DNA of 64,000 nucleotides from Robiginitomaculum sp. (GTDB lineage: Bacteria > Pseudomonadota > Alphaproteobacteria > Caulobacterales > Maricaulaceae). Made by a program: the position numbers and the translations under genes. Where the stretch lies: the NCBI GenBank assembly GCA_002733905.1, contig NVXK01000023.1:1-64000 (forward strand). The letters run 5' to 3'. Shown here piece by piece: positions 46,670 to 57,006 of this stretch (its first letter is position 1; the number at the start of each line of letters is the position of its first letter). The notes beneath the pieces are model-generated. The model was not told where the DNA came from, did not search any database, and worked only from the letters and a program-made list of their open reading frames with translations.

Positions 46670-47776
46670 CTATTGAGGCGGTTTGGACTTATAGGTATAT
46701 TGGCCCGCATCATTAATACGGCGGGTCATTTGACCCCGTGCGACCAAGCAATTTAAATGGGCAATGCTTTCCCCAACTGCCATCAAACGATTACTATCGG
46801 TAATACGTGTGCGAAACAGTGCGGAGTAAACTTCTGTCGAGAGCTTGGGCGTTTTGCACAAATCATAAAGGCGGTCGAGCGCGCGTTCATGGTGATAGAT
46901 TAATTTATCCAAGCGACGATGTGCGCCTGTAAACGGAATGCCGTGGGCAGGACATATTAATGTATCTTCGTCCAAGACATTGCGTAATTTATGGCAAGAA
47001 TCGATCCAGTCTTGCATGGGGTTTCCCTCGGACTCCGTAGGCCATACACTTACATTTGAGGAAATATTGGGCAATAATTGATCGCCCGTCATACATATTT
47101 TTAACTCGGGACACCACAGACACGCATGTTCAGGTGAATGCCCAGAACCTACAACAATTTTCCATTCGCGACCATCAATCGTAATACTGTCACCGTCTTC
47201 TAGGCGTTCATAGCCATGCGGCATAGGCGTGATGGCTTTGCCAAAACCGCCAAAGCGCGATTTGTAAACTTCGATCTGATCATCCGTAAAGCCAGCCCGT
47301 TCAAAAAATTTAATGCCTTCGCGCGGCGCAGGTTGTCCTGTATCCGCCGCCATAAGTCGACATAAGAAATACTCGCCACGGGTCATTAATAAAGGGGCGT
47401 CAAATTTACGGGTAATCCACCCTGCTAGCCCAGAATGATCAGGATGCAAATGGGTCACAATAACGCGGTTCACGCCGCGCCCCCCCATATGGTTTTCGAA
47501 TACGTTTTCCCATATTTCTTTGCTATCGCGAGAACCGATACCTGTATCAATAACAACCCAGCTATCGCCATCTCTTAAAAACCAGAGATTAATATGGTCG
47601 AGACCTTTCATCGGCAATGACATACGCAGCCAATACACACCATCCATAATTTTAGTCACGTCACCACAAGCAGGGGCCTCATCAACAAAGAAATTCAGCA
47701 AGCGCGATGAATTATCTTTTGCCGTTTTTGAGTTGTCGTCTTCTGGTTGAGAAAGGGATTGGTCCGGACTCGCCAT
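46670..47776 (-). CDS. MBL-fold metallo-hydrolase
   Basis: The 368-residue enzyme has the metallo-beta-lactamase-fold signature THLHPDHSG and the later metal ligands in GSGHSPEHACLW and CMTGD, so a dinuclear metal site is expected. A C-terminal extension follows that lacks obvious motifs. The start at 47776 has AGGAAA upstream; the longer frame to 47830 has none. It lies 126 bases after a TetR gene in the same direction and is probably controlled by it. The substrate is unknown; lactone or thioester hydrolysis is typical. Confidence 0.88.
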   Translation of the reverse strand: MASPDQSLSQPEDDNSKTAKDNSSRLLNFFVDEAPACGDVTKIMDGVYWLRMSLPMKGLDHINLWFLRDGDSWVVIDTGIGSRDSKEIWENVFENHMGGRGVNRVIVTHLHPDHSGLAGWITRKFDAPLLMTRGEYFLCRLMAADTGQPAPREGIKFFERAGFTDDQIEVYKSRFGGFGKAITPMPHGYERLEDGDSITIDGREWKIVVGSGHSPEHACLWCPELKICMTGDQLLPNISSNVSVWPTESEGNPMQDWIDSCHKLRNVLDEDTLICPAHGIPFTGAHRRLDKLIYHHERALDRLYDLCKTPKLSTEVYSALFRTRITDSNRLMAVGESIAHLNCLVARGQMTRRINDAGQYTYKSKPPQ

Positions 47777-47902
47777 ATTGTATTTCCTATCAAAGGTATG
47801 ATGTGCATTTATGATACAGTAAAGCGACATTACCGCAATCCCGTTACCTTTATATTAGCACATCAAATTTGAATGGAAATCAAGGCGAACATCGCGCCAC
47901 GT

Positions 47903-48502
47903 CTATAACGCCGTTATGCCTGCGCTCATTTGCGCGACGAATTGCGTTGCGATTTCATCGCCAGAGATACGGCCATCCGCCTCATACCAGACATTTAGCC
48001 AATTGAGCGCGCCCATCAAGAAGAACACAGTAATTTTGGGGTCAGCCTTTTTAATAGAACCATCACCCATACCGCGCTCAACAATACTCGTCACAGCATG
48101 CTCAATCTTGTTACGACGTGTAAGTACAATCGTTTGAAATTCACCTTTAAGACTGTCTACATCTGCGAGCAAAGCAAGACCATCGCGGATCAACAGATGG
48201 GCAAATGCACCATAAAGTTTTTTTAGCCGTTCCAGCCCGTCATCATCTTTGTTGCGTGTTGATGTAATCAAGGCGTCCATCGCGTCATAAACATTGATAT
48301 GACATTCAAACAAGATTTCCTCTTTAGACTTCACATAATAATAAAGTGCGGCCTTAGACAAACCAAGCGTGCGGGCGATTTCAACCATGGAGGCATTATG
48401 ATAGCCCTTACGACGAAAGGCAGCACCAGCGGCGCGAATAACCGCCACACGTTTCGCCGCATATTGTTCTTCGCGGTTGAAGGGAGATTTTATCTTTGTC
48501 AT
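47903..48502 (-). CDS. TetR-family regulator
   Basis: The product of about 199 residues has an N-terminal TetR helix-turn-helix (ASMVEIARTLGLSKAALYYYV) and a C-terminal domain of the type with FFLMGALNWLNVWYEADGRIS, common in regulators of fatty-acid and CoA metabolism. The ATG at 48502 follows GAGAGGGGG. Upstream, GACT-CGTT-AGTC at 48557-48568 is a candidate autoregulatory site. The MBL hydrolase gene downstream is the likely target. Confidence 0.88.
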   Translation of the reverse strand: MTKIKSPFNREEQYAAKRVAVIRAAGAAFRRKGYHNASMVEIARTLGLSKAALYYYVKSKEEILFECHINVYDAMDALITSTRNKDDDGLERLKKLYGAFAHLLIRDGLALLADVDSLKGEFQTIVLTRRNKIEHAVTSIVERGMGDGSIKKADPKITVFFLMGALNWLNVWYEADGRISGDEIATQFVAQMSAGITAL

Positions 48503-48819
48503 ATTTCCCCCTCTCGCATAAGCAAAATAAGCCACTAACCTTATAGTACAATTTTCGACTCGTTAGTCAAATGGCATAAATTCATATTAGCACGACTAAT
48601 GCCAATAAAGTCTAGATGGCAATCGCACCATTTTTATGCATTAAGCTTAGTAACTCGCTGCATTCTGGGCAAAATTTGCAACTTTGTCACTTTTTTCAAA
48701 AATACACGCTAATCCTGTTTCTATGCGCCCAAAAAATGCTAAACAGGTATTTCCCCTATTTATAGGGAGAAAACATTGCCAAGGCTTGGCAAAGACATAG
48801 ATAATAAGAGGATATGGAT
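48503..48819. promoter_or_regulatory. Divergent control region of the TetR gene and the Entner-Doudoroff operon
   Basis: No gene is seen. Dyads are GACT-CGTT-AGTC (48557-48568), CCTGTTT paired with AAACAGG (48714-48720 and 48741-48747), CCCTAT-TT-ATAGGG (48754-48767) and TTGCCAA-GGC-TTGGCAA (48776-48792). The last two lie 28 to 66 bases before the transaldolase start and are candidate operators or leader hairpins of the sugar operon. The first lies near the TetR promoter. Confidence 0.5.
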
Positions 48820-49473
48820 ATGAAGTTTTTTGTTGATAGTGCTGATCTGGATCAGATCGCCGCCTTAAATGATATTGGTCTTGTCGACGGGGTCACAACC
48901 AATCCATCCATCATCGCAAAATCTGGACGCGATTTCAAAGAAGTCATTGCAGAAATTTGCGCCCTCGTCGAAGGCCCTGTCAGCGCCGAAGTTGTCGCCA
49001 TGCAAGCGGATCAAATGATTGCCGAAGGACGTGAGCTTCGCAAAATTGCGAGCAATATTTGTGTTAAATTACCACTTACTATGGACGGCCTGAAAGCGTG
49101 TAAAACGCTGACAGATGAAGGCGCGTCAACCAATGTGACCCTTTGTTTTTCAGCCAACCAAGCCTTGCTTGCGGCGAAATGTGGCGCGACATTTATTTCG
49201 CCCTTTATTGGCCGCCTTGACGATATTACCCAAGACGGGATCGCGTTGATCGAAGACATTCGGATGATTTATGACAATTACGGGTATGAGACAGAAATTC
49301 TAGCGGCGTCCATTCGCAATGTGAACCATATCAAAGACTGCGCCCTCGTCGGCGCAGATGTCATCACTTCGCCGCCAGACGTCATTCGCAAACTCGCGAG
49401 CCACCCTCTCACAGATGCTGGCCTTGCCGCATTTATGAAAGACTGGGAGACAACGGGGCAATCTATTTTATAG
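48820..49473 (+). CDS. tal: Transaldolase (TalC/FSA-like small type)
   Basis: This 217-residue class I aldolase has the Schiff-base Lys83 in CVKLPLT and the N-terminal [10 protein letters not shown]. True fructose-6-phosphate aldolase has Gln and Tyr at two key positions; here they are Glu57 (SAEV) and Phe129 (SPFIGR), which fits transaldolase activity. It therefore links the pentose phosphates to the glucose pathway genes downstream. The ATG at 48820 has AGAGG at eight bases; the one at 48814 is too close to it. zwf follows 47 bases later. Confidence 0.9.
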   Translation: MKFFVDSADLDQIAALNDIGLVDGVTTNPSIIAKSGRDFKEVIAEICALVEGPVSAEVVAMQADQMIAEGRELRKIASNICVKLPLTMDGLKACKTLTDEGASTNVTLCFSANQALLAAKCGATFISPFIGRLDDITQDGIALIEDIRMIYDNYGYETEILAASIRNVNHIKDCALVGADVITSPPDVIRKLASHPLTDAGLAAFMKDWETTGQSIL

Positions 49474-49520
49474 CCCCTCTCTAAATCTCTTTTGAGCTAG
49501 CAACACATAAAAGGCATATT

Positions 49521-51005
49521 ATGGCAAAGTTTATCCCAGTTGATCCGTTTGATATTATTATCTTTGGCGGCACTGGTGACCTTTCACGGCGGAAACTTCT
49601 CCCCGCTTTGTTTCACCGTTTTTTAGATGGGCAACTTGATAGCTCTAACCGTATTATTGCCGCAGCACGTTCCGACCTTGACCGCACAGCCTTTATCGAA
49701 ATGGCTGAAAATGCGTGCCGTAAGGCCTCTAAGAGTTGGACAGATGAGAACTGGGCCAAATTTGCAAAAATGCTCGACTATATAAAAATAGACGCAACAG
49801 ATGAAGATGCAGACTGGGCACATCTTAAATCACTATTGGGTCATACAGAAATGACAGATCCTAAGCGTCCGCTCATTTACTATCTTGCTACGACCCCGCT
49901 TATCTATGTCGCGATTTGCGAGGCCTTGGGCAAAGCAGAGATGAACACACCCAATGCACGCCTTGTTTTGGAAAAACCAATTGGCAAAGATTTGAAATCC
50001 GCACAGGATATTAACGCAGGTGTTGGTGCGATTTTTCCAGAAAATTCTATTTTCCGTATTGACCATTATCTTGGCAAAGAAACCGTACAAAACCTGCTCG
50101 TCTTACGTTTTGCCAATACTTTGTTTGAACCGATTTGGTCACGTAATTCTATTGACCATGTGCAAATCACAGTGTCCGAAGATATTGGCCTAGAGGGACG
50201 CGCCGATTATTATGACCGCTCTGGCGCGGTACGCGATATGGTACAAAACCATCTGTTACAACTTCTCTGCCTGACAGCAATGGAGCCGCCGAATTCTTTA
50301 GACGGCGACGAAGTGCGTACCGAAAAAATAAAAGTGCTCAATGCGCTTAAACGATTTGACGCAAATACGGTTAGAACCCAAACCGTTCGCGGGCAATATA
50401 TTGCAGGCATGAATGGCACCGCGCCTGTAAAATCATATTTGGATACGCTCTCACCAGAACGGCAAGATAGCCAGACGGAAACGTTTGTGGCGATTAAAAC
50501 CGAAATTCAAAACTGGCGCTGGGCTGGGGTACCGTTTTATCTCCGTACGGGCAAACGTATGGACGCGCGTCGTTCAGAGATTGTCATTCAATTTAAACCC
50601 ACGCCACATCCCCTATTTGGTCAAGCCGCACATCCGCCCAACCGTTTGGTTATCCGCTTGCAACCTGATGAAGGCATGAATTTATTTATGCAAATCAAAG
50701 AACCTGGCCCGGGCGGATTACATATTAAATCCCTGCCTCTGAACTTGTCTTATGCAGATAATTTCACCGTGCGTTATCCTGATGCTTATGAACGTCTACT
50801 GATGGATGTTGTGCGCGGAAATTTGGCTTTATTCATGCGGCGCGACGAAGTCGAATCTGCTTGGAAATGGGTCGATAATCTTTTGGGTGCGTGGAAAGAA
50901 ACGGATCAGCCTTTGGAGACATATGCCGCAGGTACGCAAGGCCCCCTGCAATCGGCCATGTTGCTTGACCGTGATGGCCGCGAATGGTGGGAAGGTGATA
51001 TTTAG
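49521..51005 (+). CDS. zwf: Glucose-6-phosphate 1-dehydrogenase
   Basis: Zwf oxidises glucose 6-phosphate to 6-phosphogluconolactone and reduces NADP+. The 494 residues carry the nucleotide loop FGGTGDLSRRKLLPALF and the active-site segment RIDHYLGKETVQN, which holds the catalytic His and substrate Lys. Its stop overlaps the GTG start of pgl by one base, so the two are translationally coupled. It is the committed enzyme of the operon. Confidence 0.97.
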   Translation: MAKFIPVDPFDIIIFGGTGDLSRRKLLPALFHRFLDGQLDSSNRIIAAARSDLDRTAFIEMAENACRKASKSWTDENWAKFAKMLDYIKIDATDEDADWAHLKSLLGHTEMTDPKRPLIYYLATTPLIYVAICEALGKAEMNTPNARLVLEKPIGKDLKSAQDINAGVGAIFPENSIFRIDHYLGKETVQNLLVLRFANTLFEPIWSRNSIDHVQITVSEDIGLEGRADYYDRSGAVRDMVQNHLLQLLCLTAMEPPNSLDGDEVRTEKIKVLNALKRFDANTVRTQTVRGQYIAGMNGTAPVKSYLDTLSPERQDSQTETFVAIKTEIQNWRWAGVPFYLRTGKRMDARRSEIVIQFKPTPHPLFGQAAHPPNRLVIRLQPDEGMNLFMQIKEPGPGGLHIKSLPLNLSYADNFTVRYPDAYERLLMDVVRGNLALFMRRDEVESAWKWVDNLLGAWKETDQPLETYAAGTQGPLQSAMLLDRDGREWWEGDI

Positions 51006-51709
51006 TGTCCCCTCATATTCAACATTTTTCCGATATTTCCGATTTGCATGAACATGCGACGAACCTAATCATTACCCAGCTTAAATCTGCGCTCGACAAA
51101 AACGGTGTGGCAAGTTTAATGGTGTCGGGTGGCTCGACCCCCGGTCCTGTGTATTCACAAATTTCACATTTCGATCTGCCGTGGAAAGACATCACCATTG
51201 GCTTGGTTGATGAGCGCTGGGTTGATGAAGATGACACTGGTTCCAATGCCCGTCTTGTTCGCAATACCCTGCTGCAAAACAAGGCGAGTTTTGCCAATTT
51301 CATACCAATGAAAACATCAGCGTCAACACCGCAAGATGGACAGCTAGATGTAGAAGCGAACCATAAAAACATACCCTCGCCTTTTAGTGTGGTCGTATTG
51401 GGCATGGGCAGTGACGGACATACGGCGTCATGGTTTCCTAAGGCTGAAGGGCTGGACGCTGCGCTATCACTCGACAATACAAATATGGTTCAAGCAATTA
51501 CCGCGCAACAGACAGGCGTCACGGGCGCGTATTTAAACCGCATGACATTAACCCGTCACGCGCTTGATACCTGCGATTTTGCACTGCTGCTGGTTACTGG
51601 CGCAGAAAAGAAAAAAGTTTTTGAAGCCGCCCTTGCTGGAGACGATTATCCAATACGTAGCGCGATTGACACGCTAGGCGAACGGCTGCATGTTTTTATT
51701 CACATCTAA
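51005..51709 (+). CDS. pgl: 6-phosphogluconolactonase
   Basis: Pgl hydrolyses the lactone made by Zwf. The 234 residues are of the DevB/SOL type: MVSGGSTPGPVYSQI near the N-terminus, GLVDERWVDEDD, and VVLGMGSDGHTASWFP with the catalytic His. The start is a GTG at 51005 overlapping the zwf stop; no ATG candidate lies nearby in frame. edd follows 24 bases later. Confidence 0.94.
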   Translation: MSPHIQHFSDISDLHEHATNLIITQLKSALDKNGVASLMVSGGSTPGPVYSQISHFDLPWKDITIGLVDERWVDEDDTGSNARLVRNTLLQNKASFANFIPMKTSASTPQDGQLDVEANHKNIPSPFSVVVLGMGSDGHTASWFPKAEGLDAALSLDNTNMVQAITAQQTGVTGAYLNRMTLTRHALDTCDFALLLVTGAEKKKVFEAALAGDDYPIRSAIDTLGERLHVFIHI

Positions 51710-51733
51710 TCCAAACATTTTGGAATCTAATCC

Positions 51734-53593
51734 ATGACCAACATACATCCTATTGTACAAGAAATTACCGATAACATCATCAAACGCTCGCAAGACAGCC
51801 GCCGTGCATATCTTGATGACATGCACCGTGCGCGTCCCAAAGGGCTTGCGCGTAAACGTTTGACAGAAGGTAATCAAGCGCACGCATTTGCAGGCTGTGC
51901 TTTGCATGACAAGAAAGCGCTCCTCGGCGCGAGTTGGCCAAGCATTGGCATTGTGACCTCTTATAATGACATGCTTTCGGCCCATCAACCGTTTGAAAAA
52001 TACCCAGACATTATCCGAACAGCCGCCCGTACAGTAGGCGCAACGGCGCAAGTCGCAGGCGGCGTACCCGCCATGTGTGATGGTGTGACACAAGGCCAAA
52101 CGGGGATGGAATTGTCCCTTTTGTCACGCGATGTGATTGCAATGGCAACGGCGATTTCGCTGTCTCATGATACATTCGACACTATTTTATATTTGGGAAT
52201 TTGCGATAAAATCGTACCGGGGCTTTTGATTGGCGCTTTACAATTTGGTCATATGCCCGGTATTTTCGTGCCAGCTGGGCCAATGCCTTCTGGATTGCCA
52301 AACAAAGAGAAAGCGCGCATTCGTCAATTATTTGCCGAGGGTAAGGTTGACCGTGCGGAACTGTTAAAAGCAGAAAGCGAGAGTTATCATTCCCCCGGTA
52401 CATGTACATTTTACGGCACAGCCAATTCCAATCAAATGTTGATGGAAATCATGGGGCTACACATACCCGGTTCGGCCTTTGTCAATCCCGGCACGCCTTT
52501 GCGCGAGGCACTAACGATAGGCGCGACAAAACGATGTGTCGAAATTACATCTGATAAAGACAGCTATATCCCGATTGGTGAAGTGATTAGCGAGAAAACA
52601 ATCGTCAATGCAATCGTCGGTTTGATGGCAACGGGTGGCTCTACGAATTTAACCCTGCATATTCCAGCGATTGCCAAAGCGGCAGGCATTCATGTTGACT
52701 GGGATGATTTTGCACAACTCTCGAAAGTAACGCCGCAACTGACGCGCATTTATCCAAATGGTTATGCCGACGTGAATCATTTCCACGCGGCAGGCGGTAT
52801 GGGGCTTTTGATTTCAGAGCTTTTGAACGCAGGCCTATTGCATGATGATGTTATGACCGTCGCAGGAAAGGGGCTTTCGCATTACGCCAAAGAACCTGGA
52901 CTTGATAATGATAAATTGGTCTGGCGTGACACGCCAAAAACAAGCGGCAATCTCGACATTATTCGCCCAGCCTCTGATCCGTTCAGCGCAGAAGGTGGCC
53001 TAAGCTTACTCGAAGGCCCCCTCGGGCGCGGCGTCATTAAAATTTCTGCGGTCAGTAAAGAGCATAGATATGTGCGTGCACCTGCCAAAGTGTTTGATGA
53101 TCAAAATGATTTAATGGATGCGTTTAATCGCGGTGAATTAAACCAAGACCTTGTGGCCGTTATTCGTTTCCAAGGGCCAAGCGCCAATGGCATGCCAGAG
53201 CTTCATAAGCTGACCCCGCCCCTTGGCGTATTACAAGACAAAGGTTTTAAAGTTGCCTTGGTCACAGATGGGCGTATGTCGGGCGCGTCAGGGAAAATTC
53301 CTGCTGCCATTCATGTTGGCCCCGAAGCCATTAAAGGCGGCGCACTTGCCCGTGTCCAAGACGGCGACATCATTATCCTCGACGCCGAGGCTGGTATATT
53401 GACGATTGATGTAGACGCAGCAGAATTCCTCGCCCGTCCACTCGCACGCCCGACGGCAAATACACACCAAACAGGATTTGGTCGTAATTTATTTTCAAGC
53501 CTGCGTCACAATTCAACATCGGCAGAAACGGGGGCAACCTGTTTTGATGTGCTTTCTACATCCTCTTTGGCTACATCTCCTGAACTAAAATAG
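51734..53593 (+). CDS. edd: 6-phosphogluconate dehydratase
   Basis: Edd dehydrates 6-phosphogluconate to KDPG using an iron-sulfur cluster. The 619 residues are typical of the IlvD/Edd family. Recognisable parts are [31 protein letters not shown] with a cluster Cys, [15 protein letters not shown] and the late [18 protein letters not shown]. The C-terminus is slightly extended with a Thr/Ser-rich tail. It precedes eda by 11 bases, the standard Entner-Doudoroff pair. Confidence 0.96.
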   Translation: MTNIHPIVQEITDNIIKRSQDSRRAYLDDMHRARPKGLARKRLTEGNQAHAFAGCALHDKKALLGASWPSIGIVTSYNDMLSAHQPFEKYPDIIRTAARTVGATAQVAGGVPAMCDGVTQGQTGMELSLLSRDVIAMATAISLSHDTFDTILYLGICDKIVPGLLIGALQFGHMPGIFVPAGPMPSGLPNKEKARIRQLFAEGKVDRAELLKAESESYHSPGTCTFYGTANSNQMLMEIMGLHIPGSAFVNPGTPLREALTIGATKRCVEITSDKDSYIPIGEVISEKTIVNAIVGLMATGGSTNLTLHIPAIAKAAGIHVDWDDFAQLSKVTPQLTRIYPNGYADVNHFHAAGGMGLLISELLNAGLLHDDVMTVAGKGLSHYAKEPGLDNDKLVWRDTPKTSGNLDIIRPASDPFSAEGGLSLLEGPLGRGVIKISAVSKEHRYVRAPAKVFDDQNDLMDAFNRGELNQDLVAVIRFQGPSANGMPELHKLTPPLGVLQDKGFKVALVTDGRMSGASGKIPAAIHVGPEAIKGGALARVQDGDIIILDAEAGILTIDVDAAEFLARPLARPTANTHQTGFGRNLFSSLRHNSTSAETGATCFDVLSTSSLATSPELK

Positions 53594-53604
53594 GCACCCA
53601 CACT

Positions 53605-54246
53605 ATGACAAATGCAAAACATGATATGGTTTTCGACGCCCTTAAATCTTGTCCAATTGTTCCTGTGATCACCATTGATAATGTTGATGACGCGGCAAAA
53701 CTTGCGACTGCTTTTTGGGACGCAGGTATCAGCACGGCAGAAATCACATTGCGTACACCCAATGCATTGGCCTGTATTACAGCCATGAAAAAATCTGTGC
53801 CTGCTCTTTGTCTCGGGGCGGGTACGATTTTATCTGCGGATGATTTAGATCACGCCATTGCAGCAGGTAGTGATTTCATTGTCACTCCAGCGGTTAGCTC
53901 CACACTCCTCCCTGCCCTTAAATCTTGTACTCTCCCCGTCTTTCCCGGTGCCGCGACACCAAGCGAAGCATTAGAGCTTTATGACCAAGGGTTTGAACAT
54001 GTGAAATTTTTTCCAGCCGAGGCAAATGGCGGTGTCAAAGCCCTTAAGTCCATTGGCTCCCCCATGCCGCATATTAAATTCATGCCGACAGGCGGTATTA
54101 ACGGGGATAGCGCGCCGTCCTATCTGGCCCTGCCCAATGTCGTCGCCGTAGGTGGTTCATGGATGGTCGATAAAGCAGCCATCGCAGAGCAAAACTGGGA
54201 ACAAGTGGAAAAGACTGCTGCACAGGCACGAAAAGCAATTTCTTAA
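53605..54246 (+). CDS. eda: KDPG aldolase (Eda)
   Basis: Eda splits 2-keto-3-deoxy-6-phosphogluconate into pyruvate and glyceraldehyde 3-phosphate. The 213-residue class I aldolase has the Glu in GISTAEITLRT, the segment LGAGTILSADDL and the Schiff-base Lys in HVKFFPAE. The phosphate site GGI and SWM follows at the C-terminus. It closes the five-gene sugar operon. Confidence 0.96.
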   Translation: MTNAKHDMVFDALKSCPIVPVITIDNVDDAAKLATAFWDAGISTAEITLRTPNALACITAMKKSVPALCLGAGTILSADDLDHAIAAGSDFIVTPAVSSTLLPALKSCTLPVFPGAATPSEALELYDQGFEHVKFFPAEANGGVKALKSIGSPMPHIKFMPTGGINGDSAPSYLALPNVVAVGGSWMVDKAAIAEQNWEQVEKTAAQARKAIS

Positions 54247-54263
54247 AATAACGCCCCTGCACA

Positions 54264-54292
54264 TTTACCTTTTACTCCCTATTTGATATACT
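54264..54292 (+). promoter_or_regulatory. Possible promoter of the nuclease-like gene
   Basis: TTTACC at 54264 and a good TATACT at 54287-54292 stand 17 bases apart, about 25 bases before the first possible start codon of the next gene. Confidence 0.35.
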
Positions 54293-54317
54293 CCCTCTAC
54301 ACACAGCAAAATGGGAA

Positions 54318-55187
54318 TTGCAATTGGGGATCGGGGTCGTATCAAAAAGCAAACAGGGTATATGGTTGCGGATCATATGCATAATATGCTTGTGCATTTT
54401 TTATTTCAATATGACTGCTTTTGCGAAGGAAACACTTCGTAAAGGCGAACACGGACAAGTCGTTCGTATTATTGATGGGGATAGTTTTGTCCTCAACACA
54501 GGTGTAGATGCTTCTGATTTAAATGTTTCTTTGGGCGGCATTCAAAGCCCCAAACTTGCCAACACATATAAAAATTTAAAAGAATGGCCTCTCGCGCAAG
54601 AGGCAAAAAATTATCTTAGCGAAGTTTTGAAAGACAAGACTGTACGTCTTTATTATGACGGAGATGAGCGCGACAGATATGGGCGTGCCCTTGCACAAGT
54701 CTGGACCCTGAATGAAAATAATAGACGTGATATTTGGGTGCAAGAAGCCATGGTGCGCGCAGGGTATGCCCGTGTCTATACATGGCCATCCCACAAGGTC
54801 GAAACACAAAAACTCTATAACGCGGAAAAAGATGCACGTCGGAACACACGCGGTATTTGGAACACGGTACACACCCAAGGTTTTTATGATATTCGCAGCC
54901 CTGATCCCACTGCGCTTGCTCTACATGTTGATAGTTTACAGATTGTGGAGGGTGTTATTATCTCCACAGCAGATGTGCGCGGTACTCAATATTTAAATTT
55001 CGGGAGCGATTATAAGACAGACTTTACCATCGCGATTTCTAAAAAAAGCAAAAGGGTTTTCAAGAACGCACACTATAATCCTCTTGCCCTTAAAGGCGCA
55101 CATGTGCGTGTACGCGGTTGGATAGAGCTACAAAATGGGCCAATTATTTGGATTAATGATCCAAGACGACTGGAAGTTTTGGATTAA
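54318..55187 (+). CDS. Secreted staphylococcal-nuclease-like protein
   Basis: The central part is an SNase (OB) fold: VVRIIDGDSFVLNTG, a shortened metal loop, then YYDGDERDRYGRALAQVW and the helix WVQEAMVRAGYARVY. The segment DERDRYGR keeps the acidic and Arg residues of the active site. The N-terminus has a hydrophobic signal (IICIICLCIFYF). About 90 residues at the C-terminus form an extra beta-rich domain (VRVRGWIELQNGPIIWI). No ATG is available in frame before the signal: TTG at 54318 is the longest option, and TTG at 54366, with AGGG upstream, gives a cleaner signal peptide. DNase activity is possible but unproven. Confidence 0.8.
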   Translation: MQLGIGVVSKSKQGIWLRIICIICLCIFYFNMTAFAKETLRKGEHGQVVRIIDGDSFVLNTGVDASDLNVSLGGIQSPKLANTYKNLKEWPLAQEAKNYLSEVLKDKTVRLYYDGDERDRYGRALAQVWTLNENNRRDIWVQEAMVRAGYARVYTWPSHKVETQKLYNAEKDARRNTRGIWNTVHTQGFYDIRSPDPTALALHVDSLQIVEGVIISTADVRGTQYLNFGSDYKTDFTIAISKKSKRVFKNAHYNPLALKGAHVRVRGWIELQNGPIIWINDPRRLEVLD

Positions 55188-55271
55188 ATTTTCGGTTAAA
55201 TTTTCGGTTTAAAACTCCTCTTAGCTAAGAACTCTCATAGTTTCACATCTGTATACCTATAAATAAATCAT

Positions 55272-55304
55272 AAATTTGACTTTGAGGTCGAATTTATGTA
55301 TATG
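55272..55304 (+). promoter_or_regulatory. Promoter with overlapping dyad before liuB
   Basis: TTGACT (55276-55281) and TATATG (55299-55304) are 17 bases apart. AAATTTGAC and GTCGAATTT (one mismatch as inverted arms, 55272-55295) cover the -35 region and could be an operator. The predicted transcript start at about 55311 supports the liuB start codon at 55332. Confidence 0.5.
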
Positions 55305-55331
55305 AAGTTAAATTCAAATATGAGGATGAAT

Positions 55332-56936
55332 ATGCCAAAACTTGCCAGCAAGATAAATGCGGACGCGCAAGAGTTTCGTGACAATGCGGTAGCCATGCAA
55401 ATACTCGTGGATGATTTGCATAAAAAAGTGGGCGTCATTGCTATGGGTGGGCCAGAACGATCTCGCAAACGCCATTTGGACAAAGGAAAATTACTGCCGA
55501 GAGAGCGCGTTGAACGCTTGCTTGATCCGGGCACGCCGTTCCTCGAAATCGGACAATTTGCCGCCTATGAAGTGTATGAGGATGATGTCCCTGCCGCAGG
55601 TGTTATCGCGGGTATTGGCCGTGTATCTGGTCGGGAATGTATGATTGTGTGCAATGACGCGACGGTCAAAGGCGGATCATATTACCCTCTCACTGTCAAA
55701 AAACATTTGCGTGCCCAAGAGATTGCACGTGAAAATAACCTACCTTGTATTTACCTTGTCGATAGTGGCGGTGCGAACCTGCCACGCCAAGACGAAGTCT
55801 TTCCAGACAAAGAACATTTCGGACGCATTTTTTTCAATCAAGCCACAATGAGCGCTCAAGGCATTGCCCAAATCGCGGTTGTGATGGGATCGTGTACTGC
55901 GGGCGGCGCTTATGTACCTGCCATGGCCGATGAAAGTATCATCGTTGCCGATCAGGCGACAATTTTCCTAGCGGGTCCCCCATTGGTCAAAGCGGCAACA
56001 GGCGAAGTCGTCAGCGCCGAAGATTTGGGCGGCGGCATGTTGCACGCAAAAACATCTGGCGTGGTCGATCACCTTGCCAGCAATGACGCGCACGCATTAC
56101 AAATCGCCCGTAATTCTGTCGCCGCGCTTGGCGACGCAGAAACATCATATCTGCCGAGCGTGAGCGAAGCACCTGCCTATGACGAAGATGAACTTCTCGG
56201 CATTATCCCATCTGATACCCGTCAGCCATTTGACGTGCGTGAAATTATCGCGCGTATTGTTGATGGTTCAAAATTTGAAGAATTTAAAAAACTTTACGGC
56301 GAAACTTTGGTCTGTGGGTTTGCGAAAATCCATGGGTATCAAGTTGGCATTGTTGCCAATAATGGTGTGTTGTTTTCAGAGAGTGCGCTTAAAGGTTCCC
56401 ATTTTGTGCAATTGTGTGCCAAGCGTAAAATCCCTCTCGTATTTTTACAAAACATTACTGGATTTATGGTCGGGTCAAAATATGAAGCAGGCGGCATAGC
56501 TAAGGATGGCGCAAAATTTGTCACCGCAGTTGCCTGTGCCCAAGTCCCTAAATTTACCATCGTCATTGGCGGTTCCTACGGTGCAGGGAATTACGGCATG
56601 TGCGGACGCGCCTATTCACCGCGTCTTATGTTTATGTGGCCAAATGCGCGTATCTCTGTCATGGGCGGCGAACAAGCGGCCAGCGTTCTCGCCACCATCA
56701 CACGCGACGGCAAAGAACGTCGCGGCGAGGCATGGAGCGCAAAGGAAGAAGACGATTTCCGCGCACCTATCTTGGAAAAATACGAACGTGAAGGCCATCC
56801 TTATTATGCCAGTGCGCGTCTTTGGGATGACGGCATTATCGCGCCGACTGATACACGCCGCGTACTCGGCCTCGGCCTTGCCATGTCTGCCAACGGCAAA
56901 GTACCAGACACCGAATTTGGTATCTTTAGGATGTAA
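55332..56936 (+). CDS. liuB: 3-methylcrotonyl-CoA carboxylase beta subunit
   Basis: This carboxyltransferase converts 3-methylcrotonyl-CoA to 3-methylglutaconyl-CoA in leucine breakdown. The 534 residues match the MCC beta length. Motifs are [20 protein letters not shown], the bulky [35 protein letters not shown] and [15 protein letters not shown] six bases upstream supports ATG 55332; earlier in-frame ATGs (55296 onwards) fall inside or before the likely promoter. It heads the liu operon. The paralogue at 14606 differs at the acyl pocket. Confidence 0.94.
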   Translation: MPKLASKINADAQEFRDNAVAMQILVDDLHKKVGVIAMGGPERSRKRHLDKGKLLPRERVERLLDPGTPFLEIGQFAAYEVYEDDVPAAGVIAGIGRVSGRECMIVCNDATVKGGSYYPLTVKKHLRAQEIARENNLPCIYLVDSGGANLPRQDEVFPDKEHFGRIFFNQATMSAQGIAQIAVVMGSCTAGGAYVPAMADESIIVADQATIFLAGPPLVKAATGEVVSAEDLGGGMLHAKTSGVVDHLASNDAHALQIARNSVAALGDAETSYLPSVSEAPAYDEDELLGIIPSDTRQPFDVREIIARIVDGSKFEEFKKLYGETLVCGFAKIHGYQVGIVANNGVLFSESALKGSHFVQLCAKRKIPLVFLQNITGFMVGSKYEAGGIAKDGAKFVTAVACAQVPKFTIVIGGSYGAGNYGMCGRAYSPRLMFMWPNARISVMGGEQAASVLATITRDGKERRGEAWSAKEEDDFRAPILEKYEREGHPYYASARLWDDGIIAPTDTRRVLGLGLAMSANGKVPDTEFGIFRM

Positions 56937-56967
56937 TTATAAATATGCGAAATTGCATATTTATAAT
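56936..56967 (+). other. Perfect 13-bp hairpin at the liuB stop codon
   Basis: ATTATAAATATGC (56936-56948) and GCATATTTATAAT (56955-56967) pair fully around a six-base loop. The first base belongs to the liuB stop codon. No T-run follows, so it is not a standard terminator; an mRNA-stabilising or processing element between liuB and liuD is more likely. Confidence 0.75.
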
Positions 56968-57006
56968 CATTCAAGCGTAGCGAAGAACTCTTTTAGCGAG
57001 TAAATT

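Noticed and set aside
54318-55187. Part of a toxin or defence system
   Set aside because: The SNase-like protein has a signal sequence and no immunity or partner gene, so it is treated as an ordinary exported protein.
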